The notes below the pieces were generated by a model. That model was not told the DNA's origin and did no database searches. It saw only the letters and a list, made by a program, of their open reading frames with translations. Below, piece by piece: positions 6,339 to 15,254 of a stretch of 16,567 nt of DNA. Source of the stretch: DAOTWA01 sp034435955 (GTDB lineage Bacteria > Chloroflexota > Anaerolineae > Anaerolineales > Anaerolineaceae); contig DAOTWA010000043.1 in assembly GCA_034435955.1 (NCBI GenBank), positions 1-16,567 of the forward strand, written 5' to 3'. Position 1 is the first letter of the stretch, and every line of letters begins with the position of its first letter. The position numbers and the translations under genes are program-made.

Positions 6339-8525
6339 ATGGAGACTATTCGCAAAGACATCCCCAATCACTTCAGCCTGCCGCGGCGCATCAGCCGTCT
6401 GGCTGATCTAACATACAATTTGTGGTGGGTCTGGAACCCCGACGCCCAAAGGCTTTTTTCACAAATCGACAAAGAGCTTTGGGAACGCATTTATCATAAT
6501 CCAGTGGCCTTCTTGCGTCAGGTTGAGCGGCCCAAACTCAACGCGGTAACCTACGATCGGTATTACCTGGAAGCATACGACCGGGTTTTGCGCAATTTCG
6601 ACGCCTACATGAAGGCGGAAGATACCTGGTTCAAACAGAATTTCCCTGATCGGGTTGGTCAAGAAATCGCCTATTTCTCCTTCGAGTTTGGCCTCCACGA
6701 ATCGCTGCCGGTTTACGCCGGCGGCCTGGGCGTCCTTTCGGGTGACCACTTGAAGGGAGCCAGCGATCTGGGCCTGCCGCTTTTCGCAATCGGCTTTTTG
6801 TATACCCAGGGGTATTTCTCGCAGAAAATTACCGAGGATGGCTGGCAGGAAGCCCGTCCGATACATTTCCAGTTCGAAGAGCTGCCCATCATTCCCCTTA
6901 TGACTTCCGATGGACAGACCGTTACGATCTCGGTGAGCCTGCCCGGCCGCGAAGTCAGCGCGCGCATATGGATGATCCAGGTCGGGCGGGTGCCTCTCTA
7001 TCTGCTGGATACGAACGTCGAGCAGAACAACACTGCTGACCGCCTGCTGACCGCCCGCCTGTATAACAGCGACCCGGAGATGCGCATCTCCCAGGAAATC
7101 ATCCTCGGCGTTGGCGGTGTGCGCGCGGTGCGAGCGCTGAACCACAATCCGGCCGTGTGGCACATGAACGAAGGCCATTCAGCTTTTCTCACTTTGGAGC
7201 GTATCCGCGAGCTGGTCGCTTCTGGAATGAGCTTCGAACAGGCCAGCGAAAAGGTGCGCGCGAGCAATGTGTTCACCACCCACACGCCCGTCCCCGCTGG
7301 CAATGACGAATTCCCCATCTGGCTGATCGAAAAGTATTTCGCCTATTTATGGCCTCAATTGAGTCTGACCCGCGAGGACTTCATCAACCTTGCTCGTAAT
7401 GTCACCCCTTGGGGCGCGGAGACCTTTAGCATGCCGATCCTGGCGTTGCGCCTGGCTGAGCAGCGCAACGCTGTGTCCGAGCTGCACGGACGCGTGGCAC
7501 GTAAAATGTGGCATTTTCTCTGGCCAAACCGCCGCGAGGAGGATGTGCCCATTACTCACATCACCAACGGCGTCCACCTGGCCACCTGGCTCGCCCGACG
7601 CATGCGCCTGCTGTTCGACCGCTACCTCGGCCCCGATTGGCTCGAAAACAGCGATGACCCGGACGTTTGGCAGGCGATCGAGAACATACCCGATAATGAG
7701 CTCTGGTTGGTGCGACGTCACCTCAAGCGCAAGATGGTCGGCTATATTACCGAGCGCGCCAGACGACAATGGCTGACCGGCACGGTTCATCCCATACAGA
7801 CCATCGCGGCGGGAGCATTGCTCGATCCCTACTCTCTCACCATCGGTTTTGCCCGGCGCTTCGCCACCTACAAGCGCGCCAATTTAATCCTGAGAGACTA
7901 CGATCGACTGCTCGAATTGCTGAACCGCCCCAACCAGCCCGTGCAGATCATTTTCGCCGGTAAAGCCCATCCAGCCGATGAACCCGGTAAACTCCTCATC
8001 CAGGAAGTCTATCGGGCGGTGAAGGATGCCCGCAACGGCGGACGTCTGGTATTCCTGGAAGATTATGACCTGAACATCGCCCGCTACCTGGTTCAGGGCG
8101 TGGATGTATGGCTGAACACGCCGCGCCGCCCGAACGAGGCCTCGGGCACGTCCGGCCAGAAGGCCGCCTTGAACGGCGTTCTCAATTTCTCCGTATTGGA
8201 CGGCTGGTGGCGGGAGGGCTATAACGGTCACAACGGCTGGGCCATCGGCGATGATAGCGATTACGAGGATCCCAATCAACAGGATGAAGCCGACGCCGAA
8301 TCCCTGTACGACACCCTGGAGAACGAGATCATCCCGCTCTATTACAGCAGCCGTTCGGCTGACAACCTGCCGGGGGAATGGATCGCGCGCATCAAGGAAT
8401 CCATCCGCACCATCGCGCCCCAATTTGGCATGCGCCGCATGGTCAAAGAGTACATGAATTCTCTTTATCTCCCCGCCATGGAAGCATACCATGCTGCCGA
8501 AGCTGCATTAACCCCGAAGGATTAA
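6339..8525 (+). CDS. glgP: Alpha-glucan (glycogen/maltodextrin) phosphorylase
   Basis: The enzyme releases glucose 1-phosphate from the ends of alpha-1,4-glucans using phosphate and pyridoxal phosphate (GT35), in the cytoplasm. The 728 residues begin with a DUF3417-type domain (about 10-110, LADLTYNLWWVWNPDAQRLF). Next come FSFEFGLHESLPVYAGGLGVLSGDHLK, HMNEGHSAF (275-283) and THTPVPAGNDEFP. The PLP site is SGTSGQKAALNG, with Lys608 as the cofactor lysine. This is the short 'alpha-glucan phosphorylase' subfamily, not the longer classical GlgP/MalP type. The ATG at 6339 fits the family N-terminus, although only AGG stands close in front of it. An operator-like palindrome lies about 90 bases upstream. 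The next gene follows after one base. Confidence 0.95.
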   Translation: METIRKDIPNHFSLPRRISRLADLTYNLWWVWNPDAQRLFSQIDKELWERIYHNPVAFLRQVERPKLNAVTYDRYYLEAYDRVLRNFDAYMKAEDTWFKQNFPDRVGQEIAYFSFEFGLHESLPVYAGGLGVLSGDHLKGASDLGLPLFAIGFLYTQGYFSQKITEDGWQEARPIHFQFEELPIIPLMTSDGQTVTISVSLPGREVSARIWMIQVGRVPLYLLDTNVEQNNTADRLLTARLYNSDPEMRISQEIILGVGGVRAVRALNHNPAVWHMNEGHSAFLTLERIRELVASGMSFEQASEKVRASNVFTTHTPVPAGNDEFPIWLIEKYFAYLWPQLSLTREDFINLARNVTPWGAETFSMPILALRLAEQRNAVSELHGRVARKMWHFLWPNRREEDVPITHITNGVHLATWLARRMRLLFDRYLGPDWLENSDDPDVWQAIENIPDNELWLVRRHLKRKMVGYITERARRQWLTGTVHPIQTIAAGALLDPYSLTIGFARRFATYKRANLILRDYDRLLELLNRPNQPVQIIFAGKAHPADEPGKLLIQEVYRAVKDARNGGRLVFLEDYDLNIARYLVQGVDVWLNTPRRPNEASGTSGQKAALNGVLNFSVLDGWWREGYNGHNGWAIGDDSDYEDPNQQDEADAESLYDTLENEIIPLYYSSRSADNLPGEWIARIKESIRTIAPQFGMRRMVKEYMNSLYLPAMEAYHAAEAALTPKD

Positions 8526-8526
8526 A

Positions 8527-9054
8527 GTGCCTTCCCTGCTGACTGTGCCCGCTCTGCTCAGCGCCCTGTTGATCTTCTTTCTACGCGTGGGCGACATGAG
8601 CCTGGATACAATGCGCCTGTTGTTTGTGGTGCGCGGCAATAAAAAGGTGGCCTGGATCCTCGGCTTTTGCCAGTCTATCATTTTTGTGGTGGCCATCAGC
8701 ACGGTGCTGACCCATCTGAACAATCCACTCAACATCGTTGGCTATGCCGCCGGCTTCGCCACCGGCAATGTGGTCGGCATGTGGATAGAGGGGCGGCTCG
8801 CCATCGGGCACGCTCAACTCACCATCATCAGCTCGACTCGCGGGGTTTATGCAGCTCAAAAACTGCGCGAGGCCGGCTTCGCCGTCACCGAGATCCCCGC
8901 GCGGGGCAAGGATGGCACTGTCAGCGTGCTGCATTGCAGCGTCCTGCGGCGCGATCTCTCGCGCATCCAGGAGCTTATCTTGGAATCCGACCCATCCGCC
9001 TTCATGACTGTCGAAGATATGCGCCCGTTGCGGCGCGGCTTTTTCCGGGCATGA
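8527..9054 (+). CDS. UPF0316/DUF2179-family membrane protein
   Basis: The protein has 175 residues. Three N-terminal hydrophobic segments (about 5-22, 42-62 and 70-86) include the charged RVGDMSLDTMRLLFVVRG stretch typical of the family (DUF5698). A soluble C-terminal DUF2179 domain follows (about 100-165, GVYAAQKLREAGFAVTEIPARGKDG). The function of the family is unknown; the DUF2179 fold occurs in PII-like regulatory domains of membrane proteins. GTG at 8527 was chosen because the phosphorylase TAA ends one base earlier, GAAGGA sits at the right distance, and the first membrane span would be cut by starting at a later ATG. The one-base gap implies co-transcription and coupled translation with the phosphorylase. 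A strong hairpin follows. Confidence 0.85.
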   Translation: MPSLLTVPALLSALLIFFLRVGDMSLDTMRLLFVVRGNKKVAWILGFCQSIIFVVAISTVLTHLNNPLNIVGYAAGFATGNVVGMWIEGRLAIGHAQLTIISSTRGVYAAQKLREAGFAVTEIPARGKDGTVSVLHCSVLRRDLSRIQELILESDPSAFMTVEDMRPLRRGFFRA

Positions 9055-9062
9055 TAACCCGG

Positions 9063-9108
9063 TTGGCCGGCCGCATCTTAAGCTGAGCTTTAGGATGCAA
9101 CCGGCCAA
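9063..9108. terminator. Two-sided terminator hairpin between convergent genes
   Basis: TTGGCCGG (9063-9070) pairs with CCGGCCAA (9101-9108) and GCATC (9073-9077) with GATGC (9094-9098), broken only by a CC/AA mismatch. An inner AAG/CTT pairing can close the loop. It lies 9 bases past the stop of the UPF0316 gene and 31 bases past the stop of the convergent peptidase gene, so it can serve both. Confidence 0.75.
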
Positions 9109-9138
9109 TGATACATTTACGCTAAAGTCAATAACCCT

Positions 9139-12100
9139 TTACCGACTGATGATCGGTAAATTCAGCGTGTAACCCTTCCCACAGCGCACGACATAGCGGG
9201 CGTCCGGGCCGGTGACGCGCGCATCGGCCGGCGCGATGCGCAGATAATAAGGGCCGCTGTCCGGCGCCACCCACCACAGGAAGGCTGCGCTGGCGACGGG
9301 CTGCGCCGGCGTTGCGCCGCTGATGGCGTTGCCATTGCGATCATAGAGCAGAAAAGCCGGCGCTGCGATCGACCCTTCCGTTGGGACAGCCCAAATTAGA
9401 TACTCTTCGCCAGCCACCGGCGTGAACCGCACCCAATCCGTGTCGCCGGGGCAGAAGGTGTGCGTCTGGCTTTCTCCCAAATTCAGCGTTCGTGCGCTGG
9501 CCATCTCGTTGTCGCCTTCGAAGCTGTCGTTCGTGCATGCGGTCAGGGTGCGCGTGCTGGCCGATGCGCTGGCTGGGAACGCCTGAACATTGCCTGCCCG
9601 ATCGATGCCGCGCACGCGGAAACCGTAGGAGTGCCCTGGGCCGCCAATAAACCAGGTGCTGGTCACGCTGGCAGGGAAATGGCCCACCGGCTGCCAGGCT
9701 CCCCCGTCCTGGCTGTATTCGACGTCGAAGCCGTCTATACCTGAAAGCGCGTCCGTACCGGTCCAGCCGATGCGGAAGGCACCATTTGGTTCGCTGCTCG
9801 GCAGAGGCGTCATGCTCGAGCTGGGCGGCGTATTATCCGCTCCCAGGTTCCAGGCAACCGCGCCGCTCCAGTTGCCCGCCGCATCGAACGCCTTCACGAA
9901 CACCGCAGGGCAAGGACCGCTCGTCGGACATGCGCCTTCTTTTGGGACGGTCGTGTTCAGCACGGCAGTCCAGCCATCACTGCCATCTGTGTCAGTGCCT
10001 GCCAATATCCAGTTGCCGCTTTCCCAATCCTCGCTGTGATAATAAAACTCGACCTTAACGATCTGCTGGCCGGGAGAACTGGCGGTGGCGCGCAGGGTGA
10101 CATGTTGGCCAATGTAGCTGTTGGAATAGGGATAATCCAGCGACACGACCGGCTCGTCCATCACCGATTGGGTATAGACGATCAGGTTGTAGAAATAATT
10201 CGGGCCGCCCGCACCCGGATGGTTGTAATCCTTAACCTTGACGTAATAGGTTCCATCTTCGGGTAACTGGTAAGTGACGAGCGAATCCTGTAATTTGCCG
10301 GGCAGCCGGTCGTCATTTTCTGCCAATACGGTCCGCCCATCATGATCCAGCAAGCTCACCACCGAATCCAGCTCCGACGGCGGATTGAGACTCTTTGCAG
10401 ACAGATCGATGACCACCTGGTCTCCCGCCTTGCCGGTAAAGCTGTAATAATCCACATCCCCCGATGGACAGATGCTGGCCTGAACCAACTGACCATAGCT
10501 GATCGGCAGGGCAGACGCCGACGTATCGTTGGGTTCCTCAGGCGTGGCGCAACCAATTGGCGCGATGGCGTTGATCGTCACGTCGTCGATGTACCAGCCT
10601 TCGAAATCGTTCAGGTTGCTGACCGCGTAATCTCCGGTCTGGAAATCGAAGCGCACCCGGATCACATGACCGGCGTATTTCGACACGTCGATCGCCGGGC
10701 TATCGTGCCAGACATTCTCTGGCCAGCCCCATGCAGGCTGGTCGTCGGTGAGCCTCAGTACGTTCTCAAAAGGACCGTTATCCTGGGCAATCTGCACCAT
10801 ACGCGCATCCCAGAGATCACCCGGACTCTCCGTCTTCACCCAGTATTTGAAGCGCAGGAAGTACGCTTTGCCATCGTTGGGGATCGCTATTCCCGGCGAC
10901 GTCAACCCGTTTTCGCGTATCAGGCCGTAAACCGTGCTTCCCGCCCGCACATACATGCTATGGGTGCCGTCAGCCGCACGCAACGTGCTCAAGCCCCAAT
11001 ATTTGCCCGTGTTCCAGTCGGTGATGGACGATTCGAAGCTCTCCGTATACGGTACGCTGCGAACGACCGGGATGCTGTTATCGCCCTTGGTGAAAATGAA
11101 CGAACGCTTGGCCGTCCAGTCGCTTTCTCCCGTATCATTGCGCGCTTTTACCCGCCAGGTATACGTATCGGTGCCGCCCGACCACGGCAGCGATCCCAGA
11201 TACCACACCGTACCGGGCTGCCAATCCAGGGTGCGATAAAGCGTATCATTGCGGTACAGTTCAGCCTTGAACTCGCGCGCCCCGCCTCCATCGTGCCAGA
11301 TCAATCCCAATGAGCCGTAAGCGCTCAAATTTGGCTCGCCGTCCGCCGGCCAATCCAATATGGGGACGTTGGGCAAGCCCTGTCGTTTTTCCACTTTGAG
11401 CGAGCCGACTTTGTTCGCCCCGGTTGTCAGCGGCTGTCCGCTCGAATTTACGTAATTGGGATCCGTGGATATTTGCGCGCCAGCGCGGTTATCTGCCAGG
11501 TTGCGATCATCACCCTGCAGCGTCTCCGCGCGCTGATCGTAATTGCTGTTCAGATAGAGCACCGCCTGCACGTTAGATCCAACCTGCACCGAAGCAATCT
11601 GGCCATTCGAGATGGGGCTGAACGAGGAGACGTCCGGATATTGGCCAATGGACAGTTTCTTGCACAATCCACTGAAGTTGGGCTGCGAGTAAATGGCCAC
11701 CTGATCGGGAGAGGGATTGCACGGTGGGGGCGGCAGAGAATGGCAGGAATTGTTGTAGATCTGGCGCAGCCCGGGCAATCCCAACGAGCGGTTGCCTTCC
11801 ATGTCGAAAACGTACAGCGCCAGGCTGACCGGTCCATCCGGCACGCCCGAAGCGCACAAGTTGATATTGGCGGCAAACGGACTTTGGGTCAGATCCGGAC
11901 CTATCGGCCGCCATGTCCCATCATAATTGGCGACGATTTGCATTTTGACCACCTTGCGGTCGTCGCTGCCCCATCCTGCGATCGTCGTCTCGGCCGAGGT
12001 GATGGTCGCGCCTTTATCCGGGCTGACCAGGTCGCCGGTGGGCGGGTTCGTACCCTGGTTGCCGGATACATACTCGTCTCCATCCACATACTGGCTGCCA

Positions 12101-13149
12101 TATGACGGCCAGTTCGTCGCTTCATAGCGCGTGCGAGGGCGGCCGCCGTTCACGGAAACATCATCAAAGGTGATATCCACTGAAGCCCCCCACGTGTAAT
12201 AATCGCCGCTGCTGGTATACGCCGTGAAAGGATTCGTGACGACCATGAAATGCAGATGGTGACCGCTGCTGTAGCCGGTATCATCCGCATTGCCGATGTA
12301 CTGGCCCTGGAGAACCTGAGCACCAACCTTTCTCAGCTCGCTGGGGAGTGAATCGTATGCCATGTGCAGGTAGATCTGGTAGGTGGTTGGTGTGGTGCTG
12401 CTGTCTTTCAGGGTGAGAAAATTGGTGCATGTGGTCGAACCGTTGGGGCATCCCCATTTATAGGCAAAAACTTCCCCTCCGCGCGCGGCCAGCAGCGGGA
12501 ACATGGTGCCATCAGCAAAATCGAACGCGTACCGGCAATAAGTGATCGAACAGGAATTGTAGATCAAAAAATGGCCGATGCTGCCCGTCAACTGTTTGGC
12601 CAGACCTTTTGCCCAGGGGAGTTTATAGCCGCTAAACACCACGGAGGATGTTTCCGGCGAGACCGTTTTGGGTTCTTCGGGGAGCAGCAGGTTGCGCAGA
12701 AAATTCCCGTTCAGCTCCTCCGGCAGGCTGGCGATGGCCTCTTTCCAGGCGTCCGTTCCGGGCAGCAGCAGGTCCCAGGTGCCGGTGGGAGCCAAAATGC
12801 CCTTCGCATCCACTCGTCGGCCGATGGCGGGGCTGAGCTCGGTCGCGATGACCTCGCCTGTGCGCACATCCACCGGGGCCAGCCACACCACGGCTTCGGT
12901 GTTCGATCCGGCCACGTCGACGTGATCGATTTTCCATTCAAAAGTGCTGACTGCCAGAGTTTTGGCCTGAGGGTTTCGTTCAATGGCCTTCTGGAGCGCT
13001 TTCTGGAAATCACCGCTTTGCTGATCAATTTCGCCCCCCGTAGGCGGCGGTGGCGCAGCCTGGGCCCTGCTAGCCAATAGAATGGATGCTGTGAGAATCA
13101 GAGAAACGCAACCCAGGAGCAGCTTGATCATCATTTTGAAAGGGGACAT
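9139..13149 (-). CDS. Secreted multidomain M23 (LasA-like) peptidase
   Basis: This 1336-residue exported protein probably cuts peptidoglycan cross-bridges or other glycine-rich peptides. Order: signal peptide (1-31, ending ASRAQA), unknown N domain (32-185), M23 domain (about 186-310), Ig-like (371-465), beta/gamma-crystallin or I36-like (480-589, YSQPNFSGLCKKLSIGQY), Fn3-like (591-687), jelly-roll/MAM-like (699-861), PPC (869-992), Ig-like (999-1100), Fn3-like (1109-1202), second PPC (1205-1322), tail YTLNLPIISR. Likely zinc ligands are His193, Asp210 and His300, with His298 and His262 in the active site (YLHM, GHHLHF). The start at 13149 has AGAGGT upstream and leads straight into the signal peptide; a longer frame from 13302 would add 51 residues ahead of it. 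It is the last gene of the - strand cell-wall cluster. Confidence 0.88.
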   Translation of the reverse strand: MSPFKMMIKLLLGCVSLILTASILLASRAQAAPPPPTGGEIDQQSGDFQKALQKAIERNPQAKTLAVSTFEWKIDHVDVAGSNTEAVVWLAPVDVRTGEVIATELSPAIGRRVDAKGILAPTGTWDLLLPGTDAWKEAIASLPEELNGNFLRNLLLPEEPKTVSPETSSVVFSGYKLPWAKGLAKQLTGSIGHFLIYNSCSITYCRYAFDFADGTMFPLLAARGGEVFAYKWGCPNGSTTCTNFLTLKDSSTTPTTYQIYLHMAYDSLPSELRKVGAQVLQGQYIGNADDTGYSSGHHLHFMVVTNPFTAYTSSGDYYTWGASVDITFDDVSVNGGRPRTRYEATNWPSYGSQYVDGDEYVSGNQGTNPPTGDLVSPDKGATITSAETTIAGWGSDDRKVVKMQIVANYDGTWRPIGPDLTQSPFAANINLCASGVPDGPVSLALYVFDMEGNRSLGLPGLRQIYNNSCHSLPPPPCNPSPDQVAIYSQPNFSGLCKKLSIGQYPDVSSFSPISNGQIASVQVGSNVQAVLYLNSNYDQRAETLQGDDRNLADNRAGAQISTDPNYVNSSGQPLTTGANKVGSLKVEKRQGLPNVPILDWPADGEPNLSAYGSLGLIWHDGGGAREFKAELYRNDTLYRTLDWQPGTVWYLGSLPWSGGTDTYTWRVKARNDTGESDWTAKRSFIFTKGDNSIPVVRSVPYTESFESSITDWNTGKYWGLSTLRAADGTHSMYVRAGSTVYGLIRENGLTSPGIAIPNDGKAYFLRFKYWVKTESPGDLWDARMVQIAQDNGPFENVLRLTDDQPAWGWPENVWHDSPAIDVSKYAGHVIRVRFDFQTGDYAVSNLNDFEGWYIDDVTINAIAPIGCATPEEPNDTSASALPISYGQLVQASICPSGDVDYYSFTGKAGDQVVIDLSAKSLNPPSELDSVVSLLDHDGRTVLAENDDRLPGKLQDSLVTYQLPEDGTYYVKVKDYNHPGAGGPNYFYNLIVYTQSVMDEPVVSLDYPYSNSYIGQHVTLRATASSPGQQIVKVEFYYHSEDWESGNWILAGTDTDGSDGWTAVLNTTVPKEGACPTSGPCPAVFVKAFDAAGNWSGAVAWNLGADNTPPSSSMTPLPSSEPNGAFRIGWTGTDALSGIDGFDVEYSQDGGAWQPVGHFPASVTSTWFIGGPGHSYGFRVRGIDRAGNVQAFPASASASTRTLTACTNDSFEGDNEMASARTLNLGESQTHTFCPGDTDWVRFTPVAGEEYLIWAVPTEGSIAAPAFLLYDRNGNAISGATPAQPVASAAFLWWVAPDSGPYYLRIAPADARVTGPDARYVVRCGKGYTLNLPIISR

Positions 13150-13366
13150 CAGGCAACCTCTGCCGATAATTGGGTGGAGTAACGAAAGTCGCGGCCCATA
13201 CCATCTCAATCGGCCGATGAGCGTGAAAGCTCGCCCCGTAATCGTTGCAAGTTTTGCACCAGGCGCGCTCACGTCCTTGGCAAGGACCCGGATACCCGTC
13301 ATGGCGTCCGGTTCCTCCCCTTTATATCCATTGAAGGCTCATCCGCCCGATTGGGCACCCGTTAAG

Positions 13367-13395
13367 GTGATAGGCGCAAACCGGGAGAAGTTCAA
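13367..13395 (-). promoter_or_regulatory. Promoter of the M23 peptidase gene
   Basis: Reading the - strand, TTGAAC (13395 to 13390), 17 bases and TATCAC (13372 to 13367) form a fair sigma70 pattern just past the stop of the transglycosylase. The transcript would start near 13360, leaving about 210 nt before the chosen ATG. That leader contains GAGC/GCTC and ATCGGCCGAT pairings but no riboswitch I recognise. A GGGGAGG precedes the alternative ATG at 13302. Confidence 0.45.
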
Positions 13396-13404
13396 AACGT
13401 TGAT

Positions 13405-15111
13405 TCAGGGTGTTGACGTTGGAGAAAGGTTGGGCGAATTGTTCTCCCCGGTGATGTCCTGCACGTATTGCAGCGCTCCCTGGCATCCATCCGTCAAATG
13501 GGCGGACACGTGATTCCAATCCAGGCGCTCGCCCGCGCGGATGGCGCCATTGATCGCATCCGTCAGGCAACCCGAGCCGGCGTTGTAATTCGCCAGGGTG
13601 AAGCGCCATAAATCTTCGTAGGATGCCACCATGCCGGGTGCCTGGCGTGTGGCTGCTGAGACGATTCCGCTCACCTGCTCGCAGTTCGCCAGCAACGTCC
13701 TGGCGAAGACGCGGACGCTGTAGTCGGCCCGCGACAAGTCGATGCCCATACTGCAATCGGGACACTGGGCATTGACCTTGCTCAACAGAGCTCCGCGCAG
13801 CGTGGCCTGCTGTTCGGCTGTGAGGGTGGTGAACCCGCGCAAGCAGGTGTCCTGCGAGAACACAAGCGGGCAGAATTGACTGTAAAAGCTGTAATTCCAG
13901 CCTAACAGCGTATCCGCGCCGTTTTCGGTCAATTGCCCCAGGCCGACCTCTTTCTGATTCTGGTACATACCCGGCCAGAACTGGCTCTCACGGCTGAAGA
14001 TGCGTTTGATCAATTGCGCGGGAATGCCGGTATCCTTAGCCGCATCGAAGATGTCCTTGTTGAACTTATTTTGCCACTCCGCCACCTGTGGACCGGCCTG
14101 TTCCAGGCCGCATTGGTTGGCCACGCCCGGCGAGGAAAGCCCGCCATCCGGGCAGCCGCTGGCGTCCACGTAACCTTGCTCGATTAATGCCCCCGCCAGA
14201 TAGTAATACGGCACCTCGGTGGTCAACCCCGCCGGGTCGGATGGAGTGGTCAGCCATTCGGGCGGGCCGCCAAGGTCGGGGAAGGACTGCCAGGTTTGCG
14301 AGCAACTCGCCAGCGGAGCGCCGACCCACCGGTCGCTGATCACACCCACATACCACATGCGGTGCGTGTCAGACGGACCCTCCGGCGCCATGAAATCCCC
14401 CCACGGCACGGCGCGCACCAGGGCCGAGTAGGTGGCCGTCGAATCCCCAAAACTCGAATCAGCCCAGAACTCCACCTCAACGCCTTGCTGGCTGGTGGGC
14501 TGCAGGGGAATCGTACAGCTTGCTCCCCCACAGCTAAACGGCTGGTCGCCCACTCGCCCCTGGATGTCTATGATCGTCTCGTTGGGCAGAGGTTCCCTGG
14601 CCGTGATCAGTAGAGACGGGAGCTGATCACAGGCGTTTTGAGGCGGTACCGGATTGCAGCCGGTGATCGAAATCCATGCCTCCGGAGGCGGCAGATTGAT
14701 CGGGATCTCTCGCTGAAGGGTGTAATTGCCCACCAGGTGCAAATACAGCCCCTTACACTGGCTGGACTGGTCGCTGCTCACCACCGTGCACGGGCCGGTC
14801 TGCTGCCAGGCCAATTGCAGTTGTGAGCCGCATTGCAGTCCAATGTCTTCGGCCGTCGGCAGACCGTCATGCTCGATAAAAAGCTTGCAGGCGAGCTGAT
14901 TGTTCGACCAGAACAACAGCCACCATTCGTACTGCACCACGTTGATCTTGATAGTTGTCTTGCGCTCAGGCCCCTGAGCGGGAGGCGGAGACGAGGTCTG
15001 AGCCAGGGCCGGCGCCAGCCCCCAACTGGCAGCCATCATCGCCAGCAGAAGCGCTGCCGCTCCCAGACTTGTGATCCAATGCCTGATCCGCCTCATCCTG
15101 TTCAAAGACAA
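13405..15111 (-). CDS. Secreted SLT-type lytic transglycosylase
   Basis: Lytic transglycosylases cut the glycan chain of peptidoglycan, leaving 1,6-anhydro ends. The 568-residue protein has a signal peptide (about 1-38, with ITSLGAAALLLAMMAASW and ALAQ cleavage) and a Cys-rich, strand-rich N-terminal half (about 50-330) of unknown fold. A goose-lysozyme-like SLT domain follows (about 350-520): IPAQLIKRIFSRESQFWP with catalytic Glu375, KEVGLGQLTENGADTLL, and ANYNAGSG (507-514). The tail is Ser/Pro/Thr-rich. Eighteen cysteines imply disulphides outside the membrane. Two starts are possible: TTG at 15111, with GAGG 4 bases upstream, and ATG at 15096 with no well-placed site; both keep the signal peptide. 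It lies between an LCP-like gene and an M23 peptidase, all on one strand. Confidence 0.88.
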   Translation of the reverse strand: MSLNRMRRIRHWITSLGAAALLLAMMAASWGLAPALAQTSSPPPAQGPERKTTIKINVVQYEWWLLFWSNNQLACKLFIEHDGLPTAEDIGLQCGSQLQLAWQQTGPCTVVSSDQSSQCKGLYLHLVGNYTLQREIPINLPPPEAWISITGCNPVPPQNACDQLPSLLITAREPLPNETIIDIQGRVGDQPFSCGGASCTIPLQPTSQQGVEVEFWADSSFGDSTATYSALVRAVPWGDFMAPEGPSDTHRMWYVGVISDRWVGAPLASCSQTWQSFPDLGGPPEWLTTPSDPAGLTTEVPYYYLAGALIEQGYVDASGCPDGGLSSPGVANQCGLEQAGPQVAEWQNKFNKDIFDAAKDTGIPAQLIKRIFSRESQFWPGMYQNQKEVGLGQLTENGADTLLGWNYSFYSQFCPLVFSQDTCLRGFTTLTAEQQATLRGALLSKVNAQCPDCSMGIDLSRADYSVRVFARTLLANCEQVSGIVSAATRQAPGMVASYEDLWRFTLANYNAGSGCLTDAINGAIRAGERLDWNHVSAHLTDGCQGALQYVQDITGENNSPNLSPTSTP

Positions 15112-15180
15112 GAATCCTCAAGATGCGCGATTCTGATTAATCGGACATTCCCTCTTACCCCTTCATTCAGGGATGATTTC

Positions 15181-15209
15181 ATTTTACATTAGCCTGGGGC
15201 TGCTGAAAA
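15181..15209 (-). promoter_or_regulatory. Possible promoter of the transglycosylase gene
   Basis: Reading the - strand, TTTTCA, 17 bases and TAAAAT (15186 to 15181) lie in the AT-richer gap behind the LCP-like gene. The leader would be about 60 nt. The match is moderate. Confidence 0.35.
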
Positions 15210-15225
15210 GTATGAAATGTGCTCT

Positions 15226-15246
15226 CATCCGATACCCGATCGGATG
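15226..15246 (-). terminator. Hairpin after the LCP-like gene
   Basis: CATCCGAT and ATCGGATG are perfect 8-bp arms around a 5-base loop, 8 bases past the stop of the LCP-like gene. On the - strand a T-rich stretch (CATTTCATACTTTT) follows about 6 bases later. It could end or thin out read-through into the transglycosylase gene. Confidence 0.5.
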
Positions 15247-15254
15247 CGCATCAC

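Noticed and set aside
10342..11313. 323-codon open frame opposite the M23 peptidase
   Set aside because: It is a shadow of conserved Ig/PPC/jelly-roll coding sequence on the other strand.
12460..12580. Apparent loss of the M23 HxxxD zinc motif (R-Y-A-F-D)
   Set aside because: LasA-type M23 enzymes place the His further upstream (GGPH...D). Here GSIGH (His193) lies 17 residues before Asp210, so the site is probably intact.
13150..13302. 51-residue N-terminal extension of the M23 peptidase
   Set aside because: It would bury the signal peptide; ATG 13149 has AGAGGT at good distance. GGGGAGG before 13302 keeps it a minor possibility.
13150..13360. Cyclic-dinucleotide riboswitch (ydaO or GEMM) ahead of the M23 gene
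   Set aside because: Such switches often precede wall hydrolases, but the conserved core blocks are not seen in this leader.
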